From contig NZ_FUHU01000026.1 in the NCBI RefSeq assembly GCF_900163565.1, forward strand, positions 1-64,000: a stretch of 64,000 nt of DNA, written 5' to 3'. The position numbers and the translations under genes were made by a program. How positions within the stretch are numbered: the stretch's first letter is position 1; the number at the start of each line of letters is the position of its first letter. Shown here piece by piece: positions 50,031 through 58,346 of this stretch. The notes below the pieces were generated by a model that made no database searches, was not told the origin of the DNA, and saw only the letters and a list, made by a program, of their open reading frames with translations. Source of the DNA: Agrococcus casei LMG 22410. GTDB taxonomy: Bacteria > Actinomycetota > Actinomycetes > Actinomycetales > Microbacteriaceae.

Positions 50031-51026
50031 ATGACGAGCCAGACGCTGCCCGACCGAGAGACACGCTCTCGGTCGCGGCAGCGTCTTCTCGACTGGAAGC
50101 TGCTGGTCGGCGTCGCAGTCGTCGTGGGCCTCCTGGTGCTGTCGCTCTACACAGGTGTCTACGACGTCGTGGGTGCTGAAGACGGCGGCGAGATGTTCGC
50201 GATCACGCGCATCCCGCGCACCGTGGCGATCATGCTGGCCGGTGCGGCCATGGCGATGTCGGGCCTGGTGATGCAGCTGCTGACGCAGAACCGGTTCGTC
50301 GAGCCGACGACCACGGGCACGACCGAGTGGGCGGGCCTCGGCCTGCTTGCGGTCATGCTGCTGTTCCCCGGTGCGAGCATCTCGATGCGGATGCTCGGCG
50401 CAGTGCTGGCGGCGTTCGTCGGCACGATGGTCTTCTTCCTGTTCCTGCGACGCGTCTCGCTCAGGTCGTCGCTGATCGTTCCGATCGTGGGGATCATGCT
50501 GGGCGCTGTCGTCGCATCCGTGTCGACCTTCATCGCGCTGCAGACCGACACGCTGCAGAACCTGGGCGTGTGGTTCGCGGGCAGCTTCACGTCGGTCATG
50601 CGCGGCCAGTACGAGTTCCTCTGGGTTGTCGCGGTCGTCGCAGCCGCCGTGTTCTTCGTCGCCGACCGATTCACGATCGCAGGCCTCGGCGAAGAGGTCT
50701 CGACGAATGTCGGGCTCAACTACCACCGCGTCGTGCTGCTCGGCACCGTGCTGATCGCGATCGCCACCGGCGTGGTCACCGTCGTGGTCGGCAACCTCCC
50801 GTTCCTCGGGCTCATCGTGCCGAACGTCGTCTCGATGGTTCGCGGCGACGACCTTCGCAGCAATCTGCCGTGGGTGTGCCTGCTGGGCATCGCCATCGTC
50901 ACCGTCTGCGACCTCGTGAGCCGCACGATCATCGCACCGTTCGAGGTGCCGGTGTCGCTCATCCTGGGCATCCTCGGAGCCGTTGTCTTCGTCGCCCTGA
51001 TCCTGAAGCAGCGCCGTCGTGGCTGA
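50031..51026 (+). CDS. Iron-siderophore ABC transporter permease (FecCD family), first
   Basis: 331 residues with eight to nine membrane helices. The family marks RIPRTVAIMLAGAAMAMSGLVMQLLTQNRFVEPTTTGTTEW (start) and VVGNLPFLGLIVPNVVSM (coupling region) are present. It resembles YclN-type permeases. ATG 50031 follows the binding-protein stop by 12 bases. Works with the next permease as a heterodimer in the cytoplasmic membrane. Confidence 0.93.
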   Translation: MTSQTLPDRETRSRSRQRLLDWKLLVGVAVVVGLLVLSLYTGVYDVVGAEDGGEMFAITRIPRTVAIMLAGAAMAMSGLVMQLLTQNRFVEPTTTGTTEWAGLGLLAVMLLFPGASISMRMLGAVLAAFVGTMVFFLFLRRVSLRSSLIVPIVGIMLGAVVASVSTFIALQTDTLQNLGVWFAGSFTSVMRGQYEFLWVVAVVAAAVFFVADRFTIAGLGEEVSTNVGLNYHRVVLLGTVLIAIATGVVTVVVGNLPFLGLIVPNVVSMVRGDDLRSNLPWVCLLGIAIVTVCDLVSRTIIAPFEVPVSLILGILGAVVFVALILKQRRRG

Positions 51027-52050
51027 AACAGCGCAGGCCGTCGACACGACGCGCGAGTCGGGCCCGCTGCCATCCCCAAGGGCGCGACGCCGCTATGCGA
51101 TCGTGCTCGCATCGCTCATCGTCCTCGCGGTCGTCTTCGGCGCGGGGCTGCTCGTCTGGGACAACCCGGTGCCGTTCGGCACTGCGGGCTTCTGGAAGGT
51201 CGCCGAGCTGCGCGGCACGAGCATCATCGTCATGGGGGTCGTCGCCGTGTGCCAGGCGACCGCGACCGTGAGCTTCCAGACGGTCACGAACAACCGCATC
51301 GTCACACCGTCGATCATGGGCTTCGAGTCGCTCTACGTCGCAGTGCAGACGTCATCTGTCTACTTTCTCGGTGCCGCCGGCATCCTCGCCGTGCAGGGGC
51401 GCATCCAGTTCGTGCTGCAGATCGCGCTCATGGTCGGCTTCTCGCTGCTGCTCTACGGCTGGCTGCTCTCGGGCAGGTTCGGCAGCATCCACGTCATGCT
51501 GCTGATCGGCATCGTGATCGGAGGAGGGCTCGGATCAGTCTCGGCGTTCATGCAGCGGCTGCTGACGCCCAGCGAGTTCGACGTGCTCACAGCCCGCCTG
51601 TTCGGCAACGTCTCGAACGCCAACCCCGACGATCTGCCTGTGGCGATCCCGCTGTGCATTGCGGCAGCAGCGCTGCTCTGGCTGCGGTCGCGACGGCTGA
51701 ACGTCGTGGCGCTCGGGCGCAACGTGAGCACAGCGCTCGGCATCAGGCACAGGTCTGAAGTCATGATCACGCTGCTGCTGGTGTCGGTGCTGATGGCCGT
51801 GTCGACGGCGCTGGTCGGCCCCATGACCTTCCTCGGATTCCTCGTCGCGACCCTCGCATACCAGTTCGCCGACACCTACGATCACAAGCGCATCTTCCCG
51901 ATCGCGGTGCTGATCGGATTCGTCGTGCTCGCCGGGTCGTACTTCATCATGAGGCACGTGTTCTACGCACAGGGAGTGGTCTCGATCATCATCGAGCTCA
52001 TCGGCGGAAGCGTGTTCCTGATCGTGATTCTCAGAAAGGGCAGACTGTGA
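51019..52050 (+). CDS. Iron-siderophore ABC transporter permease (FecCD family), second
   Basis: 343 residues, a second FecCD permease. Helix and loop marks include VVAVCQATATVSFQTVTNNR, IVTPSIMGFESLYVAVQT and VGPMTFLGFLVATLAYQF. GTG 51019 overlaps the first permease by eight bases and the stop overlaps the ATPase start by four, so the set is translationally coupled. It resembles YclO. Confidence 0.93.
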   Translation: MAETAQAVDTTRESGPLPSPRARRRYAIVLASLIVLAVVFGAGLLVWDNPVPFGTAGFWKVAELRGTSIIVMGVVAVCQATATVSFQTVTNNRIVTPSIMGFESLYVAVQTSSVYFLGAAGILAVQGRIQFVLQIALMVGFSLLLYGWLLSGRFGSIHVMLLIGIVIGGGLGSVSAFMQRLLTPSEFDVLTARLFGNVSNANPDDLPVAIPLCIAAAALLWLRSRRLNVVALGRNVSTALGIRHRSEVMITLLLVSVLMAVSTALVGPMTFLGFLVATLAYQFADTYDHKRIFPIAVLIGFVVLAGSYFIMRHVFYAQGVVSIIIELIGGSVFLIVILRKGRL

Positions 52051-52802
52051 TCAAGCTGCAGGGCGTCTGCAAGTCATACGGGGACGAAGTGACGATCGGC
52101 CCGGTCGATCTCGAGATCCCGCGCGGGGGAGTGACGGCGCTCGTCGGCCCCAACGGCGCGGGCAAGTCGACCCTGCTGACCATGATGGGGCGGCTGCTGA
52201 AGCCCGACGCTGGCTCGATTGAGATCGGCGGCCATGGTGTGGGCACCACGCCGTCGAAGGAGCTCGCGCGCGTTGTCTCGATCCTGCGGCAGGAGAATCA
52301 CTTCATCACCCGGCTCACGGTTCGCCAGCTGGTCGGCTTCGGGCGCTTTCCGCACACCAAGGGGCGGCTGAAGCCAGAAGACGAGGAGCACGTGAGTCGG
52401 GCCATCGACTTCGTCGACATGCACGGCCTCGAGCACCGTTACCTCGATGAGCTCTCGGGCGGTCAGCGACAGCGCGCATACGTTGCGATGGTGCTGGCGC
52501 AGGACACGGAGTACCTGCTGCTCGACGAGCCGCTCAACAACCTCGATCTGCGTCACTCGGTGCAGATGATGAAGCACCTGAAGCGGGCGGCCGACGAGCT
52601 GGGACGCACGATCGTCATCGTCGTGCACGACATCAACTTCGCAGGCCACTACGCCGACCGCATCTGCGCCATGAAAGACGGGCGTATCGTCGAGTTCGGG
52701 CCCGCCGACGACGTCATGACCCGCGACACCCTGACCCGTGTCTTCGACACCCCTGTGCAGATGGTCGAAGGACCCAACGGCAAGCTCGCGGTCTACTACT
52801 GA
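52047..52802 (+). CDS. Iron-siderophore ABC transporter ATP-binding protein
   Basis: 251-residue ABC ATPase. Walker A GPNGAGKSTL, Q-loop ILRQENHF, signature LSGGQRQRAYVAM, Walker B YLLLDEPLNNLD, H-loop VVHDIN. GTG 52047 overlaps the permease stop. Powers import through the preceding permease pair and belongs to the DtxR-type operon. Confidence 0.95.
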   Translation: MIKLQGVCKSYGDEVTIGPVDLEIPRGGVTALVGPNGAGKSTLLTMMGRLLKPDAGSIEIGGHGVGTTPSKELARVVSILRQENHFITRLTVRQLVGFGRFPHTKGRLKPEDEEHVSRAIDFVDMHGLEHRYLDELSGGQRQRAYVAMVLAQDTEYLLLDEPLNNLDLRHSVQMMKHLKRAADELGRTIVIVVHDINFAGHYADRICAMKDGRIVEFGPADDVMTRDTLTRVFDTPVQMVEGPNGKLAVYY

Positions 52803-52814
52803 GATGATCGTTGC

Positions 52815-53918
52815 GTGACCCAAGACGCACTCTTCGCCTCGCTCAGCCGGCATCCCGACGTCGAAGCCGACAACCTCTTCGCATATGATTCGGCAGACGC
52901 GCTGATCCTCGATGAGGCAGGCGATCTCAGCGGGCTCGGCGTCACCGTCGTCGGCGACCGCTACGGCGCGCTCACGCTGGGTGCGCTCGTGCGAGGCGCG
53001 AGGCACGTGCGCGTGCACCAGGACTCGATCGTGGGAGAACGAGCACTGCTGGGCAATGCTGGCCATGCGGGCCGCTCGGAGTTCGAGCAGCTGCCGCTCG
53101 CGTCGTCACTCGTGTCGGATGCGCGGCTCGTCCTGGTGCAGCTGCCCCGGTCGCTGAACGCGCTGGAAGAGATCGCTGAGCTGATTGCCGCACACGCGCA
53201 TCCGGGTGTCCGTGTCGTGGCAGGCGGCCGCGTCAAGCACATGAGCCTTGGCATGAACGACGTGCTCGCGCGCAGCTTCGACACGGTGCAGGCGTCGCGC
53301 GGCGTGCGCAAGGCTCGCGTGCTGCATGCATCCGGGCCTCGTGCTGCCGCGCCGACATGGCCGAGGCGCGAGACGCACGACGCGGGCGGCACACAGGTGA
53401 CGGTCGTGGCGCACGGAGCGGCATTCGCCGGCGCATCCATCGACATCGGGGCGCAGACCCTGATCGAGTGCTTCAGCCAGATGCCGGAGGCTGCCGAGGT
53501 GATCGATCTCGCCTGTGGCACGGGGGTGCTGGGAGCCACCCTCGCGCTGCAGCGACCGCAGCTGCTCGTGCACGCGTTCGACGCATCCGCCGCCGCTGTC
53601 GACTCTGCCCGCGCGAGCGCCGAATCGAACGGACTTGCCGAGCGCATGTCCGTCACGCGCGCCGATGGCCTCGAGGGCGTTGCCTCGGGTTCGGCGCAGC
53701 TCGTACTGCTGAACCCGCCGTTTCACATCGGCGCCACGGTGCACACCGGCATTGCCGAGCGGCTGATCGCCGACGCCATGCGCGTGCTGGCTCCTGGCGG
53801 CGAGCTGTGGTGCGTGTGGAACAGCCACCTCGGCTATCGGGGCCTGCTCGATTCGCTGGGGCAGACGCGGCAGATCGTGAGAAACAGCAAGTTCACGGTC
53901 ACTGCGACGCGCGCATGA
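52815..53918 (+). CDS. RlmG/RsmC-like methyltransferase
   Basis: 367 residues. The C-terminal half is a class I methyltransferase: VIDLACGTGVLGATLAL (SAM loop), HAFDASAAAVDSA, and the catalytic LLNPPFHIG (NPPF motif of N2-guanine or N6-adenine base methylases). The N-terminal half is a degenerate copy of the fold, as in RlmG and RsmC, which methylate guanines of 23S and 16S rRNA. Target is not certain. GTG 52815 is 12 bases after the ATPase, so it may be carried on the iron-operon transcript. Confidence 0.85.
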   Translation: MTQDALFASLSRHPDVEADNLFAYDSADALILDEAGDLSGLGVTVVGDRYGALTLGALVRGARHVRVHQDSIVGERALLGNAGHAGRSEFEQLPLASSLVSDARLVLVQLPRSLNALEEIAELIAAHAHPGVRVVAGGRVKHMSLGMNDVLARSFDTVQASRGVRKARVLHASGPRAAAPTWPRRETHDAGGTQVTVVAHGAAFAGASIDIGAQTLIECFSQMPEAAEVIDLACGTGVLGATLALQRPQLLVHAFDASAAAVDSARASAESNGLAERMSVTRADGLEGVASGSAQLVLLNPPFHIGATVHTGIAERLIADAMRVLAPGGELWCVWNSHLGYRGLLDSLGQTRQIVRNSKFTVTATRA

Positions 53919-54814
53919 GCGAGACGAGCCCCCGCAACCCGCGCCGGCAGGAGTTCACGGGAGTCGAGCGCGCGATCGACGCGTGGGCCGCGGAGCGCCT
54001 GCGCAGACGCGGCCGCTCCAGGTGGCGACGGGTGGTGCTCGAGCTGCTCGTGTTCGGCGCCAAGCAGGCGTGGGCCTGCGTGTTCGGTGCGCTGATGCTC
54101 GTGGGAATCGTGGCTGCGAGGCTCTGGTGGCCAGACGACGCTGCCGTTGCGAGAAATGATGCGCTGACGGTCTACGCAGTGCTGATCCAGGTCGTCATGC
54201 TCGCGACGAGGCTCGAGACCGCGCGGGAGCTGTGGGTGATCATGCTCTTCCACGTCGCAGGAACCGGCATGGAGCTGTTCAAGACCGACGTGGGCTCGTG
54301 GTCCTACGAAGCCGAAGGGGTGCTTCGGCTGGGCGCTGTGCCCCTGTTCACAGGCTTCATGTACGCGTCAGTCGGCTCATACATGGTGCGAACGATGCGC
54401 ATGTTCGACCTGCGGTTCAGCCACTACCCGCCGCTGGCCGTCACGATCGTCATCGGCGCGCTCATCTACGCGAACTTCTTCGCCCACCACTACGTCTTCG
54501 ACTTCAGGTGGCTGCTGCTGGGCGCTGTCGTGATCGCGTGGGGTCGATGCATGATGCACTTCAGGGTGCACAGGCGGCGATTCCGGATGCCCGTGCTGGT
54601 CGCGTTCGCGCTGGTTGCGGTGTTCATCTGGTTCGCAGAGAACATCGCGACCTCTGCGGGGGCCTGGGCATACCCTGACCAGGTCGACGGCTGGACGATG
54701 GTCTCGCCCCAGAAGATCGTCAGCTGGTTCCTGCTGATGATCATCTCGGTCGTCCTGGTCACGTTCGTGCACAGGCCCCGCAGTCCCGATCAGGACGAAG
54801 AGGTCGGGTCCTGA
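53915..54814 (+). CDS. DUF817-family membrane protein
   Basis: 299 residues with about seven hydrophobic helices after a basic N-terminus (RRQEFTGVERAIDAWAAERL). FKTDVGSWSYEAEG, GFMYASVGSYMVR and WFAENIATSAGAWAYP match the DUF817 pattern. ATG 53915 overlaps the methyltransferase stop by four bases. Function is not known. The last 25 bases overlap the convergent terC. Confidence 0.85.
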   Translation: MSETSPRNPRRQEFTGVERAIDAWAAERLRRRGRSRWRRVVLELLVFGAKQAWACVFGALMLVGIVAARLWWPDDAAVARNDALTVYAVLIQVVMLATRLETARELWVIMLFHVAGTGMELFKTDVGSWSYEAEGVLRLGAVPLFTGFMYASVGSYMVRTMRMFDLRFSHYPPLAVTIVIGALIYANFFAHHYVFDFRWLLLGAVVIAWGRCMMHFRVHRRRFRMPVLVAFALVAVFIWFAENIATSAGAWAYPDQVDGWTMVSPQKIVSWFLLMIISVVLVTFVHRPRSPDQDEEVGS

Positions 54815-56049
54815 CTGTCGTACTCGCGACGGAGGGCGTCGCGCTGCTCGTCTGACAGGTCGGTCTTCACCGCGTCGAGCAGCGTCTCGCGATCGAACTC
54901 CTCGGGGTGCGCCTCGTTGCCCTGAGCGTCGACGATGCGCACGGCTCCGTTGCTCTCATCGAGCTGGAGGGGGCGCATGAACGACGTGCCGGCCGCGTTG
55001 ACGATGTGATAGTGACCTGACTCGTCGACCTCGGCGTCCGAAGGACCGAAGTGGAGCGGTTCGGCATCGGCCCCGCCGGACTTTACATCCATGCGGTTCT
55101 TGACGAGCGACGCGACGATGGCGATGGCCATGGCGGCCACGATCACGACCAGGGAGTGCCAGGTCTCGATGTGGGGGACCCACCCGATGGGCTCTCCGCC
55201 GTTCAGCCACGGGAGCTCGTTTGCCTCCATCGCGTGGAAGACGAGCTTCACGCCGATGAAGCCGAGGATCGCAGCGATGCCGTAGTGGAGGTACACCAGG
55301 CGGTCGAGGAGGCCGCCGAGCAGGAAGTAGAGCTGGCGAAGGCCCATGAGCGCGAAGATGTTGCAGGCGAAGACCAGGAACGGATCGGTCGTGACCGAGA
55401 AGATCGCGGGAATCGAGTCGATCGCGAAGAGCAGGTCGGTCGTGCCGAGCGCCAGGATGACCATGAGCATCGGCGTGAAGTAGCGGTGGCCCTCGTACTG
55501 GATGCGAACCTTGCCGCCGCGCCATTCGTCGGTCATGCGCACGCGCTTCTTCAGGATGCGGATGAGCAGGTTGTCCTTGGCGCCTTCGTCCTCTTCGCCA
55601 CCGAACGCCTGCTTCCAGGCGACGTAGACGAGGTAGGCGCCGAAGATGTAGAACACCCACGAGAACGACTCGATGATCTGCACGCCGACGACGATGAAGA
55701 TGCCGCGGAGCACGATCGCGATCATGATGCCGATCATCAGCACGCGCTGTTGCATCTCCTTCGGCACCGCGAACTTGGCCAGGATGATGATGAAGACGAA
55801 GAGGTTGTCGATCGAGAGCGAGTACTCGAGCAGCCAGCCGGTGACGAACTCGCCAGCCTTCTGCGAATCGCCCATGACGAACAGCACTCCCGCGAAGAGG
55901 AGTGCCAGCGAGACGTAGATCGCCACCCAGACGGTCGCCTCCTTCATGGAGGGAACGTGGGGGCGCTTGACGACGATGAGGAGATCGAAGATCAGGATTG
56001 CGACGAGGATCGACATGGAGACGATCTCGAAGATGGCGTACGGAGTCAC
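54790..56049 (-). CDS. TerC-family membrane protein, likely manganese efflux
   Basis: 419 residues with eight or nine helices. Acidic membrane motifs typical of TerC are SLSIDNLFVFIIILAKF and ALGTTDLLFAIDSIPAIF. A 100-residue cytoplasmic tail rich in Asp and Glu follows. GTG 56049 has AAAGGA six bases upstream. A manganese riboswitch precedes the gene, and several TerC proteins under such control export manganese, so that role is likely. Tail-to-tail overlap with DUF817. Confidence 0.88.
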   Translation of the reverse strand: MTPYAIFEIVSMSILVAILIFDLLIVVKRPHVPSMKEATVWVAIYVSLALLFAGVLFVMGDSQKAGEFVTGWLLEYSLSIDNLFVFIIILAKFAVPKEMQQRVLMIGIMIAIVLRGIFIVVGVQIIESFSWVFYIFGAYLVYVAWKQAFGGEEDEGAKDNLLIRILKKRVRMTDEWRGGKVRIQYEGHRYFTPMLMVILALGTTDLLFAIDSIPAIFSVTTDPFLVFACNIFALMGLRQLYFLLGGLLDRLVYLHYGIAAILGFIGVKLVFHAMEANELPWLNGGEPIGWVPHIETWHSLVVIVAAMAIAIVASLVKNRMDVKSGGADAEPLHFGPSDAEVDESGHYHIVNAAGTSFMRPLQLDESNGAVRIVDAQGNEAHPEEFDRETLLDAVKTDLSDEQRDALRREYDSQDPTSSS

Positions 56050-56094
56050 TGAATTCCTTTGTGGAGGGTACGGGGAACTGCCTCCGTCTCTCCC

Positions 56095-56191
56095 GCGCAA
56101 GGCATGAAGCCTGTCTGCGCCGCAACACCCGGTCGGACTGCACTGCCCAACGTGATGACGGATGCTGCGAGATGGGGTACTCCCGTTGCGC
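56095..56191 (-). promoter_or_regulatory. yybP-ykoY (manganese) riboswitch upstream of terC
   Basis: Outer stem P1 is GCGCAA (5', 56191-56186) with UUGCGC (56100-56095). Just inside is the near-invariant GGGAGUA loop, then CCGUCAUCACG, and on the 3' side GACA followed by a GGC-UUCAU-GCC hairpin, the order seen in yybP-ykoY aptamers. The RNA would begin right at P1, as a TACACT -10 lies six bases upstream. Manganese binding would raise terC expression. About 45 bases of expression platform lead to the terC ribosome site. Confidence 0.82.
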
Positions 56192-56196
56192 TGTCG

Positions 56197-56202
56197 AGTG
56201 TA
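56197..56202 (-). promoter_or_regulatory. -10 element TACACT of the terC riboswitch transcript
   Basis: TACACT on the minus strand ends five bases before the 5' arm of the riboswitch P1 stem, setting the RNA start. It is only 16 bases from the divergent ftsY -10 element. Confidence 0.55.
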
Positions 56203-56218
56203 GCCCACTTGACTCGCC

Positions 56219-56224
56219 TAGCAT
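56219..56224 (+). promoter_or_regulatory. -10 element TAGCAT before ftsY
   Basis: TAGCAT, six bases (GGAGGC), then ATG 56231. Leaderless layout identical to the nitronate monooxygenase gene. Confidence 0.5.
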
Positions 56225-56230
56225 GGAGGC

Positions 56231-57100
56231 ATGGCACAGAAATGGTCGCTCTCAGGAGCGCTTCGCGGAATGTTCGCACGAGAGACGATCACAGAAGACA
56301 CCTGGGACGACCTCGAGACGGCGCTCATCACGGCCGATTTCGGGCCGACCATCACAGAAGAGGTCATTGACAGCCTCCGCGCAGACGTCGACCGCTTTCG
56401 CACCGACGACCCCCGCGATCTGCAGCGCATGCTGCGTGAGCGCCTCGAGGAGCGGTTCGCGCAGTACGACCCCACGCTGAACCTGAAGGAGCGGCCGGCA
56501 GTCGTGCTCGTGGTCGGGGTGAACGGCGTCGGCAAGACGACGACGATCGGCAAGTTCGCGAAGTTCCTGACCGTTCGCGGCCAGAGCGTCATCGTGGGCG
56601 CCGCCGACACATTCCGTGCCGCAGCCGTCGAGCAGCTCGCGACCTGGGCTGAGCGAGGCGGGGCGAGCATCATCAAGCCCGAGCGCGAGGGCCAGGACCC
56701 AGCGTCGGTCGCATTCCAGACCGTCGCCGCGGCGCAGCAGCAGGGCATCTCGATGTGCCTGATCGACACGGCTGGCCGCCTGCAGACCAAGGGCGGGCTC
56801 ATGGACGAGCTCTCGAAGGTGCGCCGCGTCATCGAGAAGCAGGCGCCGGTGTCTGAGGTGCTGCTGGTGCTCGACGCCACGACTGGGCAGAACGGCGTGT
56901 CGCAGGCCGAGGCGTTCATCGAGCACGCCGGCGTGACCGGGCTCGTGATCACGAAGCTCGACGGCAGTGCCAAGGGCGGCTTCGTGCTTGCGGTGCAGGA
57001 GCGCACCGGCCTGCCGATCAAGCTGATCGGCCAGGGCGAGGGCATCGACGACCTGACGGGCTTCACCGGCCACGTGTTCGTGCAGCAGCTCGTCGGCTGA
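56231..57100 (+). CDS. ftsY: Signal recognition particle receptor FtsY
   Basis: 289-residue SRP receptor GTPase. The N domain (about 1-85) is followed by G1 GVNGVGKTTT (96-105), GAADTFRAAAVEQL, DTAGRLQTKGGLM (G3) and TKLDGSAKGG (G4). The long acidic A domain of E. coli FtsY is missing, leaving a minimal NG protein that starts MAQKWSLSGALRGMF. Docks ribosome-SRP complexes at the membrane. ffh lies 1.2 kb away. Confidence 0.96.
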   Translation: MAQKWSLSGALRGMFARETITEDTWDDLETALITADFGPTITEEVIDSLRADVDRFRTDDPRDLQRMLRERLEERFAQYDPTLNLKERPAVVLVVGVNGVGKTTTIGKFAKFLTVRGQSVIVGAADTFRAAAVEQLATWAERGGASIIKPEREGQDPASVAFQTVAAAQQQGISMCLIDTAGRLQTKGGLMDELSKVRRVIEKQAPVSEVLLVLDATTGQNGVSQAEAFIEHAGVTGLVITKLDGSAKGGFVLAVQERTGLPIKLIGQGEGIDDLTGFTGHVFVQQLVG

Positions 57101-57122
57101 CGGTCCGCGGCAGGTCAGTGCG

Positions 57123-58280
57123 TCAGGTGAGCTCTCGGTTCACCGCAGGCGAGTCGACATAGAGCTGGCGGTCGATGACGCGCCCGTAGTCGTTCGTGAT
57201 GACGGTGCGGTTGCCTCCGCGCACCCAGATCTGGCCCTCGGCATCTGCATGGATCGGCTCGCCGACTATGCCGATCTCGACACCTGAGAGCGGGAATCCG
57301 ACTGTTCCAGGATTCGCTGCGACCTGTTCTGGTGATGCCACGGTCACGGTGCCGGTCTCGGTCATGGCGTAGGCATTGAGCACCACCGGACCCCAGATGT
57401 CGGTGAGCCTGCTGACGAGTGCCTCTGTGAGCGGCTCGGCACTGCACACGACTCGTCGGAGCGACGGCGGCTCAGCGCCGCTGCTCTCGAGGATGTCGGC
57501 CATGTCGCTGAAGTGGGAGGGGATGCCGCTTGCGAGCGTGACGCCTTCGTTGCGCATCAGGTCGAGTCGCTCAGGCGCGGTCGCGTGCGGCGCGTAGACC
57601 AGCTGCGCACCCGTGAAGAGGCACGAGGCGAGCAGCTGAAGCCCGTGTCCGTGGTGCAGCGGCGAGCAAGCGAGCACGGAGTCGCCCCGTTCGATGCCGA
57701 TCCGCCTGTGCAGCGAAGCCAGTTGGCGAACGCCGCCGTAGCCGACAGGACGCGTCACGTGCGCCCGAGGCGACCCGGTGCGGCCCGACGACAGCAGGAT
57801 GATGCGAGACCTGCGCCTGGTGCGCCCGAGCGAGGTTCCGGAGGACTGCGCCAGCTCAGAGACCCGGCTTGCCGAGATCGCCGGCCCGGTGTGCCAGTCG
57901 GGCTTCTCGCCGTCATGGATGAGCAGGGCGTCGCGCGGCACGACGTGGGGCACGACCTCTGCGTGGGTTGCGGCGTTGATGGGCATGACGTCGAGCCCGA
58001 GCCGGTGCGCGGCCAGCAGGGGCAGGATCATGTCCTCGCCCTCGCTCGAGACCACGATCATGCGGGGCTGGCGGCCGAGCACATGCAGGTACAGGCCGGC
58101 AGCCAGCGACTCTGCGGTGTTCCACAGCTCGCGGAAGGAGTAGCGCTTCGTGGCGGTCACGAGCGCCGTGCTGTCGCCGAAACTCGTCGCAGCCGCCTCA
58201 GCCAGTGTGGCGATCGACATGCCGTGTCGACGGGCGGCACGCACGAGGCGTCTGGTGTTCTGCGGGGTGAGTTGCAACAC
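57123..58280 (-). CDS. AMP-ligase-like protein lacking the C-terminal domain
   Basis: 385 residues matching the large domain of acyl-CoA synthetases (ANL family). The phosphate loop is changed to LLSSGRTGSPRAHVTR (normally SGTTGxPKG), AYAMTETGTVTVASPEQVA keeps the TE motif, and GFPLSGVEIGIVGEP is normal. The protein stops after IWVRGGNRTVITNDYGRVIDRQLYV. The ribose-binding Asp motif (TGD) and the 110-residue swivelling domain with the catalytic Lys are missing. It may be inactive or use another partner. GTG 58280 follows TACGCT-N6. Confidence 0.75.
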   Translation of the reverse strand: MLQLTPQNTRRLVRAARRHGMSIATLAEAAATSFGDSTALVTATKRYSFRELWNTAESLAAGLYLHVLGRQPRMIVVSSEGEDMILPLLAAHRLGLDVMPINAATHAEVVPHVVPRDALLIHDGEKPDWHTGPAISASRVSELAQSSGTSLGRTRRRSRIILLSSGRTGSPRAHVTRPVGYGGVRQLASLHRRIGIERGDSVLACSPLHHGHGLQLLASCLFTGAQLVYAPHATAPERLDLMRNEGVTLASGIPSHFSDMADILESSGAEPPSLRRVVCSAEPLTEALVSRLTDIWGPVVLNAYAMTETGTVTVASPEQVAANPGTVGFPLSGVEIGIVGEPIHADAEGQIWVRGGNRTVITNDYGRVIDRQLYVDSPAVNRELT

Positions 58281-58286
58281 ACTGAC

Positions 58287-58292
58287 AGCGTA
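58287..58292 (-). promoter_or_regulatory. -10 element TACGCT before the AMP-ligase-like gene
   Basis: TACGCT, six bases, GTG 58280 on the minus strand. Leaderless layout that supports this start. Confidence 0.45.
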
Positions 58293-58346
58293 TACAACCT
58301 CGGCCGCGCATCCGCCTGCCGGTTGCTTGGTACCATCGACTCCACA

